Source: an uncultured Mycoplasmatota bacterium (GTDB taxonomy: Bacteria > Bacillota_I > Bacilli_A > RF39 > UBA660). Taken from it: a stretch of 64,000 bases of DNA. Numbering within the stretch: the first letter of the stretch is position 1; each line of letters starts with the position of its first letter. Position numbers and translations under genes: made by a program. The stretch is from NCBI GenBank assembly GCA_947165285.1, contig CAMUZS010000001.1:1-64000 (forward strand). Direction: 5' to 3'. Positions 18,340-25,407 of the stretch are shown here, piece after piece. The notes beneath the pieces are model-generated. The model had not been told where the DNA came from. It saw nothing but the letters and a program-made list of their open reading frames with translations, and did no database searches.

Positions 18340-18465
18340 TAAAAAAACATGAAATCTAAATGGTAATATAAGAGTTATAATTATTTGATAAAAAATTAAT
18401 ATTGATAGACAAAGCAGTGCTATTATATAAACAAACCCAAAATTTCTTGGAGGTTTAGGACACAT
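18280..18465 (-). CDS. Putative 61-residue two-helix membrane protein
   Basis: Begins MCPKPPRNFGFVYIIALLCL, then two hydrophobic segments joined by LPFRFHV, ending IIWPY. An AGGTGA site lies 6 bases before the ATG at 18465; a GTG three codons upstream lies within that site and is less likely. Its last 60 bp are antisense to the end of the YsxE-like gene. The proline-rich start and well-placed ribosome site make it more than a chance frame, but I know no family. Confidence 0.42.
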   Translation of the reverse strand: MCPKPPRNFGFVYIIALLCLSILIFYQIIITLILPFRFHVFLLLIEIGIFFFLIFRIIWPY

Positions 18466-18554
18466 ATTAATCACCTATAATATATTATGAATATTTTTAT
18501 AATTGGTCTTTATATTTTTAATAATATTTGATATTATTATTATAGAGGTTGGTT

Positions 18555-19055
18555 ATGAAAATATTAAACGCTAGTATTAAAAGTTATGTTATATCAGGTA
18601 TTATTTTTATTATTTTTTGTATTATTATTGCTGTTTTTATTAGCATTAAGATATATGAAAATAATATTCATAAAACATATGTTATAAATAATTTTACTGT
18701 TGATTTAAATCCAAATATTTCAAGTAAGTTAGAAAAATTATCAGATTTAGATGGATTAAAAAGTAAACAATATGATATTAATATAACTAATAATAATGAT
18801 GTAGCAAAAAAATATCAAATATTATTATCTCCTTTATGTAATGAGGAAGGATTAATAAGATTATCTTTGGATAATAGAATAATAAAAACTTTAAAAGATT
18901 TTGAAAAAAATAGTGATGGTTATATATTATTGGAAAATAATTTGGATTCTAGTTATAGTATTTTACATAATATAAAATTATGGTTAGATAAAAATTCTAA
19001 TATAGATAAGCTAAAAGTTGATTTTAATATAAAAATAAACGTAATAGACGAATGA
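18555..19055 (+). CDS. Membrane-anchored surface protein, possibly TasA/camelysin-like
   Basis: 166 residues from ATG 18555 (AGAGG seven bases upstream). A hydrophobic N terminus (VISGIIFIIFCIIIAVFISI) is followed by an extracellular domain. The segment YDINITNNNDVAKKYQILLS and the later IKLWLDKN resemble the beta-sandwich pattern of TasA/CalY-like surface proteins (N-x-N ... K-Y, then an I-x-L-W strand). Similarity is weak. It precedes two prepilin-like genes and may belong to the same surface structure. Confidence 0.5.
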   Translation: MKILNASIKSYVISGIIFIIFCIIIAVFISIKIYENNIHKTYVINNFTVDLNPNISSKLEKLSDLDGLKSKQYDINITNNNDVAKKYQILLSPLCNEEGLIRLSLDNRIIKTLKDFEKNSDGYILLENNLDSSYSILHNIKLWLDKNSNIDKLKVDFNIKINVIDE

Positions 19056-19110
19056 TATTATAGCATTTGTCTGTTTTTTGTGTTATGATATATAATAGGA
19101 TAGTGATAGT

Positions 19111-20745
19111 ATGAAAAATAATAAGGGATTTGTTTTTATTGAAACTATTGTTGTAATTGTTGTTTTAACAATAGGTTTAATTACTATATATTTATCTTTT
19201 TCTACATTACTTGCCAATGAGAAAAGAAGAAATACTTATAATAATATTAATTATATTTATCGTACTTATTATTTTGAAGATTACTTAGCTTCTTTAAATA
19301 TGGATAGATTTTTAAAAGATCAAAAATCTGATGGTAATAATAATGGGTTAATTGATTTTAGCTGTGATAATAATTCATTATTTTTTGAAAATAATATTTT
19401 TAGAAGAAATGATAGTGAAGATACATCAACAGATGTTTATAAAAATAAAATATCTTTTTGTAAATCATTTATGAAAAATTTAAATATAAAAAGAGCTGTT
19501 ATTATTTATGAATTAGATAATGTAAAAAAATGTATTACTAATAAAGGCGAAATAAGTATAAATTGTAATTTTTTAAAGAATAAATTTGATGGTGATCCTA
19601 ATTTATTAAAATATTTTAAAACTTTAAAAAGGAGTAATAAAGAAAAACAAACAGGTGAAAATATTTACCGTTTGGTAATTGAATTTGAAGAAAAGAGAAA
19701 AAAATATGATGATGTAGAAGTAGTTTTACCAAATTCAAATAATAAGTGTTGGGATAATACTATGCCTTTTAAAGATGAAAATAATAATTCTGCATGTTGT
19801 CCAAATGGTTATTCAAGTGAAGGGTCAAAATGTTATATAGAAACTATTAAAAATCATTATAATAATATTGATCTTGTTGTAAATCAATCTATTGAAAATC
19901 CTATTGAAGGTGAAGATTTAAATGATGATGAAGAAATATTAAATAAGACGTTCTTAGTTGATGCTTTAAAAACAAAGGGGTTACAAGTTGATGTTACAAG
20001 TGATTCTAATTTAAGATATATAGATAATGCTAATAATAACTATATATATTTTAATAATGAATTATGGAGAATAATTGGTTTATTTAATAATGTTGAAAAA
20101 TCAAATAATGATAAAACTTCATTAGTTAAAATTATTAGAAATGAATCTTTAGGAGAATATTCTTGGCAGGATTCAGGTAATAATAATAAATGGGCTGAAG
20201 CTAAATTACAAGAAGAGTTAAATACTGATTATCTTGGGGATATAAATTCATTAAGATGGTATAGTGGTGATGATTTAGTTCCTAAACCAACATCAATTAT
20301 TGGAAAAGATGAAAATTTAATTGAAAATGTTAAGTGGAATATTGGTTTAATTGATATTAGTCATTCCGCTAATAGAATATATAATGCTGAAAAAAATGAA
20401 AAATGGACTGGTAAGGTTGGGTTAATTAATGTAAGTGATTATGCACTTTCTATAAATAAGGATTCGAAATATAATAATCGAGTTTGTCAAGAATATCAAA
20501 TTAGTAAAAATTGTTATGAAGAAAAAACTTGGTTAACTAGTATGTATGGTTATACTATAAATAAAACTTCTGATTCCTCATCAGTAGCAGAGTTTCATGA
20601 TGTGTATTCTACGTGGGGTTTAAATTCTTTAGATGTACATTATTCACGTGATATTAGACCAGTTGTATATTTAAAAGAAAATGTTTTGTTAACTGAAGGG
20701 GATGGAACTTCAAATAATCCATATAAAATAAAATTAGATAATTAG
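19111..20745 (+). CDS. Prepilin-type N terminus fused to a large surface domain
   Basis: 544 residues. KNNKGFVFIETIVVIVVLTI is a type IV prepilin signal: cleavage after Gly, Phe as first mature residue, Glu at mature position 5, then a hydrophobic helix. Ordinary pseudopilins are 100-200 residues; this one has about 500 residues outside. The C-terminal part (NLRYIDNANNNYIYFNNELW ... RIIG, DIRPVVYLKENV, GDGTSNNPYKI) is a domain I recognise as common in surface proteins of uncultured gut Firmicutes, function unknown. Cysteines in pairs suggest disulfides. Pilus ATPase and peptidase genes are not in the window. Confidence 0.72.
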   Translation: MKNNKGFVFIETIVVIVVLTIGLITIYLSFSTLLANEKRRNTYNNINYIYRTYYFEDYLASLNMDRFLKDQKSDGNNNGLIDFSCDNNSLFFENNIFRRNDSEDTSTDVYKNKISFCKSFMKNLNIKRAVIIYELDNVKKCITNKGEISINCNFLKNKFDGDPNLLKYFKTLKRSNKEKQTGENIYRLVIEFEEKRKKYDDVEVVLPNSNNKCWDNTMPFKDENNNSACCPNGYSSEGSKCYIETIKNHYNNIDLVVNQSIENPIEGEDLNDDEEILNKTFLVDALKTKGLQVDVTSDSNLRYIDNANNNYIYFNNELWRIIGLFNNVEKSNNDKTSLVKIIRNESLGEYSWQDSGNNNKWAEAKLQEELNTDYLGDINSLRWYSGDDLVPKPTSIIGKDENLIENVKWNIGLIDISHSANRIYNAEKNEKWTGKVGLINVSDYALSINKDSKYNNRVCQEYQISKNCYEEKTWLTSMYGYTINKTSDSSSVAEFHDVYSTWGLNSLDVHYSRDIRPVVYLKENVLLTEGDGTSNNPYKIKLDN

Positions 20746-20754
20746 GTGATATAT

Positions 20755-22017
20755 ATGAAAAATAAGTATAATAAGGGTATTACTTTAGTAGAAATAATGG
20801 TTAGTATTGCTTTAATTTCTGTAATAGTTTTATTTATATTTTCGATATTAATTGATTTAAAAAGAGAATATAATGGAATTGAAAAAAGAGGTAATGATTC
20901 ATTAACTAGAGCTACCGCTATTAGAATTGTTGAAAATGACATTATTGAAAAAAAATTAAAAAAAATTACCTATGATCAAAATAATTATACTTTCACATTA
21001 TATTTTAATGATGATTCTTCTAATAAATTAGAAATAGGTGATAAATACATTGCTTATGGTAATGAATTCAAAGAAGTATGGAATTTTGAAAATGGAGAAT
21101 TTGATAGAGATAATATAGAGTTATATTCGCAAGGATCTAATATTACTAAATTTTATTTACTTAGAATATATGTACCTTTTATTTATAGTAATAATAGTAA
21201 TAGAGATTTAGATTTTGAAATAACTTATAATAGTGATAAAGAAATAGAAAATGCAGATGATATATGTAAGACAATTCAAGATACTGTTTATGCAGTTAAT
21301 AGATGCAAAATAGATGATATAAATGATAGTAATGTATATTTAAAAAATGTTCATTTAGGAAATTATGTAACTTTTGAAGGTGATAAAGCTTGGGAATCAG
21401 CATATAGTCCAAATTTATCGAGTGGTTGTTCTTCAGATAATAGTGATTGTGATAATATTGGTAATGTAAAAAAAGAAAAATTAAAGTGGATTGTTGCAAA
21501 AATTGATGGAGAAACAATTACTTTAATACATGGATTAAATGAAGGAGTTTTAAATTTTTATGCAGATGAAGGATATAATAATTTTTCAAATGTATTAAAT
21601 GATGTTGCACAACAATATAATTTAATGGAATATGGTGCTATTGCTTCTCCAATTAATGAAAATGATATATCACTTATTACAAGTAATCAAGATGGAGTTG
21701 TTGTTGCAAATAAATTAAATAATTTAAATTTTTGTATAGATAAAAAAACTACAGAAGTAGATAGTAATGATTTATATACTGATTATAAAATTGCAACTGG
21801 TTATACTATTGGTACACATAAATATAATTATCAAACATTATATAACACATGTAATGCTGATAATTTAGCCGAGGATCAAAGTTGTGAGTTAGAAAAGCAA
21901 AAAGCAAGTTGTAATATGATGGTTAAAATTGAGTTATCTGGTGGTTTTATAATAGATGCTAATAATAGGAATGGATCACTAGATAAACCATATGTGGTAA
22001 CATTAAGATCATACTAA
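20755..22017 (+). CDS. Second large pseudopilin-like surface protein
   Basis: 420 residues from ATG 20755 (AGGTG upstream). NKYNKGITLVEIMVSIALIS is a textbook prepilin cleavage site with Glu at mature position 5. The extracellular part has several cysteines and ends GSLDKPYVVTLRSY, a weaker version of the GDGT-NPYKI ending of the gene upstream. This suggests the two share a C-terminal module. Probably co-transcribed with that gene (9 bp apart). Its 3' end overlaps the convergent ylbJ by 59 bp. Confidence 0.7.
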   Translation: MKNKYNKGITLVEIMVSIALISVIVLFIFSILIDLKREYNGIEKRGNDSLTRATAIRIVENDIIEKKLKKITYDQNNYTFTLYFNDDSSNKLEIGDKYIAYGNEFKEVWNFENGEFDRDNIELYSQGSNITKFYLLRIYVPFIYSNNSNRDLDFEITYNSDKEIENADDICKTIQDTVYAVNRCKIDDINDSNVYLKNVHLGNYVTFEGDKAWESAYSPNLSSGCSSDNSDCDNIGNVKKEKLKWIVAKIDGETITLIHGLNEGVLNFYADEGYNNFSNVLNDVAQQYNLMEYGAIASPINENDISLITSNQDGVVVANKLNNLNFCIDKKTTEVDSNDLYTDYKIATGYTIGTHKYNYQTLYNTCNADNLAEDQSCELEKQKASCNMMVKIELSGGFIIDANNRNGSLDKPYVVTLRSY

Positions 22018-22828
22018 TAATTATTGCATAAAATCTTGATATAAAAAAATTATAATAATTAATTTGAGTGTCTTTTAAGACACTTTTTATTTGGATATGT
22101 ATACATAAACCACCAAATGAAATATAAATAATACTTAACATTATTTTATTTATAAAATAAATATTTGAATTTGATAAATAATTTAAACCTTGAGTTATTT
22201 CAAAAATACCAATTAAGCAGTTTAATTTATTTGGAATTAATACAATTATTATATTAAAGATTAATATTGTGATGTATATATTTAATAATAGAATTGATAC
22301 TTTTTGAATACTTTCTATAAGCACGGTATTAAAATCTATTGTTTTTATTTTAACTATATTATTATTTTTTATTGGATGAATTAAATAGATTATAATATTT
22401 GATAACACTTGAATAATAATTATTAGTATTGCAATTTTATTATTAAATACTGCACTTAACATAGAATATAAAAATAATGGATTATTAAAAAAAGAACATT
22501 TTATATACTTATTTGCTTCATTTAAAGTGATTATTTTTTTTTCTAATAAATCATTTATTAATATTACGTTATTAGGACATCCAGTTAAAAAAGATATAAC
22601 TAATATATATATATATATATTATTTTTAAAAATTTTAGAAATATAATATGCAAAATTATAATTTATTAAGATTTTAGATATAATAAACATTGGTAAAAGT
22701 GTTGGTAATACTTTATTTATAAAAAGATAAGATGTTTTTATAATTGAATTACTTATTAAATATTGATTAGTAAACAAATAGAAAATTAACAATATAAAAA
22801 TGGTAATAATGACAAAATTTTTTTTCAT
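21959..22828 (-). CDS. ylbJ: YlbJ-like sporulation integral membrane protein
   Basis: 289 residues, about eight hydrophobic segments. Matches to YlbJ are VLPTLLPMFII near residue 40, the FLTGCPNNV turn, FNNPLFL, and near the end SFGGLCIHIQIKSVLKDT. YlbJ is a nucleoside-transporter-fold membrane protein needed for heat-resistant spores in Bacillus. It lies beside ylbL, as in Bacillus, but divergently. The family-typical C terminus continues into the end of the pilin gene on the other strand, so the 59-bp overlap is real. Confidence 0.75.
   Translation of the reverse strand: MKKNFVIITIFILLIFYLFTNQYLISNSIIKTSYLFINKVLPTLLPMFIISKILINYNFAYYISKIFKNNIYIYILVISFLTGCPNNVILINDLLEKKIITLNEANKYIKCSFFNNPLFLYSMLSAVFNNKIAILIIIIQVLSNIIIYLIHPIKNNNIVKIKTIDFNTVLIESIQKVSILLLNIYITILIFNIIIVLIPNKLNCLIGIFEITQGLNYLSNSNIYFINKIMLSIIYISFGGLCIHIQIKSVLKDTQINYYNFFISRFYAIIISMILMLPHMVYLVIHSYY
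22067..22090 (+). terminator. Terminator of the pilin-like genes, inside ylbJ coding sequence
   Basis: AGTGTCTT pairs with AAGACACT, followed by TTTTTATTT. It lies 50 bp past the pilin gene stop, within codons of the convergent ylbJ. Confidence 0.6.
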
Positions 22829-22869
22829 AATATATTCCTTTTTTGATATAATGTTATAAGGTGATTATA

Positions 22870-23874
22870 GTGTATATAAAATTATATGATAAATTAAAAA
22901 AATTCATTAAAGAAAATTTATGGTTTTTTATTATATTATTTTTTATGATATTTATTTTTAATTTTGAATTACCTTATGTTGTTGAAGTACCTGGTGGTTT
23001 TATAGGACTAAACGATAGGATTAAAATGGATAATTCTTATGAATCTAATGGGGAATTTGGACTTGCCTATGTTTCAATGTTAAAAGGTAATATACCATTT
23101 GTTTTATTAAGTAAATTATTTTATGAATGGGATATAACTCCAAAAGATGATTTAAAATATAATGATGAGTCTTTAGAAGATGCAAATTTAAGAAGTAAAA
23201 TTTATATGAATGAAGCAATATCGAATGCAACTTATGTTGCATATACTAAAGCAGATAAATATGTAAATATTAAAAAGAAAAAACTTTATGTTGCTTATAA
23301 TGATAATCAAGAATCGGATTTAAAAATTGGTGATAATATTATTAAGATTAATGATTTATATGTTGATGATGTTAATAGCGTTAGAGAGTATTTACAATCT
23401 TTAGATACAAATGAAGTGGTAAAAGTAAGTGTAATTAGAGATAATAAGGAAATGATTGTTGATTGTACTATAAAAGAATATGATGGTGTAAAAAAAATGG
23501 GTGTAGCAATTATTAATAATTATGAACTAGAAACAAATCCAAATATTTCATACATTGCAAAAGATAATGAATCAGGTCCATCTGGTGGTTTAATGATGGC
23601 TTTAAGTATATATGATAAATTAATTGAAGAAGATTTAACTAAAGGGGATAAAATAATAGGTACTGGTACAATTGATATGAATGGAATTGTTGGAGAAATA
23701 GGTGGTATAAAATATAAACTTATTGGTGCAGTAAATAGTAAAGCAAAAGTATTTTTATGCCCTAAAGAAAATTATGAAGAAGCAAAAGAAATTAAAGAAA
23801 AAAATAATTATGATATAATTATTAAAGAAGTAACTACATTTGATGATGCAATTAAATATTTAAAGGAAAGATAA
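22870..23874 (+). CDS. ylbL: YlbL-like PDZ and Lon-type protease
   Basis: 334 residues from GTG 22870, with AAGGTGA upstream. One N-terminal transmembrane segment (WFFIILFFMIFIFNFELPYV) followed by VEVPGGFI, a PDZ domain (IGDNIIKINDLYVDDVNSVR) and a Lon-type S16 protease domain. ESGPSGGLMMALSIY holds the catalytic Ser, and GGIKYKLIGAVNSKAKVFLC holds the catalytic Lys. YlbL is a membrane-bound protease acting outside the cytoplasmic face. It is followed 3 bp later by an HD-domain gene. Confidence 0.88.
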   Translation: MYIKLYDKLKKFIKENLWFFIILFFMIFIFNFELPYVVEVPGGFIGLNDRIKMDNSYESNGEFGLAYVSMLKGNIPFVLLSKLFYEWDITPKDDLKYNDESLEDANLRSKIYMNEAISNATYVAYTKADKYVNIKKKKLYVAYNDNQESDLKIGDNIIKINDLYVDDVNSVREYLQSLDTNEVVKVSVIRDNKEMIVDCTIKEYDGVKKMGVAIINNYELETNPNISYIAKDNESGPSGGLMMALSIYDKLIEEDLTKGDKIIGTGTIDMNGIVGEIGGIKYKLIGAVNSKAKVFLCPKENYEEAKEIKEKNNYDIIIKEVTTFDDAIKYLKER

Positions 23875-23876
23875 TT

Positions 23877-24464
23877 ATGAAATATTATAATGCCAATTTA
23901 ATAAAAGATTTAGATAAGATTAGTAATTTAGTTTATTTTAATGAATGGTTTTTATATGTTGAAGAAATATTATTAAGTGATGAATTTCAAAAAAGAAAAC
24001 TTTTCTATCATCATGATGGATCACTTTGGAATCATTTGGTTAGTGTTTCTTATCGTTCATTTTTAATGGCTAAATATCATTTTAAAAAAGCTGATCCTAG
24101 AGTTTGTGCAATTGCAGGACTTTTACATGATTTTTATCCTAAGGCATATAAATATAGTAAAGAATTAGATGATTTAGATCATTTTTATGTTACTGATGTA
24201 AAGAAAAAGCAACCAATTCATAAAATGCATGCTTTTTCTCATGCAAAAGATGCTGCGAATAATTCAGTAAAATATTTTCCTTATCTTATTGATGATAAAA
24301 TATATTCATGTATAGAAACTCATATGTTTCCAATGACTCCAATTCCTCCAAAATATATTGAGGGTTGGATAATAACTTTTATTGATAAAAAATTAAGTTT
24401 TAAAAATATTAAAGAAATATCATATCTTCCAAAAGTAATATATGAAAGATTTTTCGAAAAGTAA
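23877..24464 (+). CDS. HD-domain metal-dependent phosphohydrolase
   Basis: 195 residues with a recognisable HD metal site: SLWNHLVSVSYRS supplies the first His, AIAGLLHDFYPK the His-Asp pair, and HAFSHAKDA and CIETHMFPM further histidines. HD proteins hydrolyse phosphate esters such as nucleotides. The specific substrate is unknown. Probably co-transcribed with ylbL and closed by a strong terminator. Confidence 0.78.
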   Translation: MKYYNANLIKDLDKISNLVYFNEWFLYVEEILLSDEFQKRKLFYHHDGSLWNHLVSVSYRSFLMAKYHFKKADPRVCAIAGLLHDFYPKAYKYSKELDDLDHFYVTDVKKKQPIHKMHAFSHAKDAANNSVKYFPYLIDDKIYSCIETHMFPMTPIPPKYIEGWIITFIDKKLSFKNIKEISYLPKVIYERFFEK

Positions 24465-24493
24465 TCTTAGTGTAAAGCTAAGATTACTTTTAA
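24461..24493 (+). terminator. Strong rho-independent terminator
   Basis: GTAATCTTAG and CTAAGATTAC form a perfect 10-bp stem with a 7-base loop, followed by TTTT. The stem begins at the HD gene stop codon. Confidence 0.9.
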
Positions 24494-24500
24494 TAAAATA

Positions 24501-24530
24501 TTGACGGGGGGGGTAAAAAAGTGTTATATT
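24501..24530 (+). promoter_or_regulatory. Promoter with a G8 run in the spacer
   Basis: TTGACG at 24501-24506 and a -10 candidate TATATT at 24525-24530. The spacer begins with part of a run of eight G at 24506-24513, then T and A6. Such a run is exceptional in this A+T-rich sequence. Changes of one or two G would alter the -35/-10 distance (about 18 bp now) and so promoter strength. Confidence 0.65.
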
Positions 24531-24557
24531 ATAGATAATAGAAAAGAGGTAGTTTAT

Positions 24558-25337
24558 ATGAATGAAAATATTGAAATTCAAGAAAACAATAATTTAAATA
24601 ATAATAAGTCGAAAGGTCCTATAATAATAATTATTTTATTACTAATAGCATTACTTGGAACTATAGGATATATCTTATATGATAAAGGAATTATATTTAG
24701 TAATAAGAATAATACTGAAGTAAAACAAGAAGAAAAGAAAGAAGAAACAAAAAAAGAGGAAAATAACACTAATAATGAAGTAGTTAAATATGAAGATCAA
24801 AGTGGAAAATTAAATGTTACTAAAAATAATGATAGCGTTGCAATAACAATAAATGGTAAAAAATATGAATTATCATATCAATTTGTACAAAAAGATTCCG
24901 AATTTAATGTTGGAGATGTTACTATAAAATTGGGTGATAAAAAAATATTTGAAGATTCAAATGCATTTTTAGAATATGATGGTAATTATCAAATAGTTAC
25001 ATTAAATGATAATAAACAGTATTTAATTTATAATATAGTGGATAGTAGTAATGTTAATCATCATAGTATTATTGATGAGAATGGAAATAAAATTATAGAA
25101 ATATCTGGATCTGATAAAGAAGAAAAACCAGCTTCAGATGGAAAAAAATATACAGTTGTTTATGACGATCAATTTAAAATTGATAATGGCTATATTTATT
25201 ATTATAATTGTAAAAAGATTACTTCAGTTTCTAATTCTAAAGCGATTGCAGATGAAATAAAAGTTACTATAAATAATGGAAAAGCAACTGAAGAAAAAAC
25301 TGGTAATGAAAAAGAAATAAGCGTAATGTTTACATAA
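24558..25337 (+). CDS. Single-pass membrane protein with K/E-rich stalk, unknown function
   Basis: 259 residues. The ATG at 24558 is chosen; an upstream GTG lies inside the promoter. A short cytoplasmic N terminus is followed by one transmembrane helix (GPIIIIILLLIALLGTIGYI), then a stalk rich in K and E (KQEEKKEETKKEE), and a domain of about 160 residues that looks extracytoplasmic and beta-rich. No family recognised. The G8 run in its promoter suggests phase-variable expression, which would fit a surface-exposed antigen. Confidence 0.6.
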   Translation: MNENIEIQENNNLNNNKSKGPIIIIILLLIALLGTIGYILYDKGIIFSNKNNTEVKQEEKKEETKKEENNTNNEVVKYEDQSGKLNVTKNNDSVAITINGKKYELSYQFVQKDSEFNVGDVTIKLGDKKIFEDSNAFLEYDGNYQIVTLNDNKQYLIYNIVDSSNVNHHSIIDENGNKIIEISGSDKEEKPASDGKKYTVVYDDQFKIDNGYIYYYNCKKITSVSNSKAIADEIKVTINNGKATEEKTGNEKEISVMFT

Positions 25338-25363
25338 AAGTAAGATTTTCTTACTTTTTTTAT
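25336..25363 (+). terminator. Rho-independent terminator
   Basis: AAAAGTAAG and CTTACTTTT (9 bp) with loop ATTTT, then TTT. Confidence 0.8.
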
Positions 25364-25407
25364 TTTACGTGTTATAATATAAATTAGTAATTTTATGGGA
25401 GTAACAT

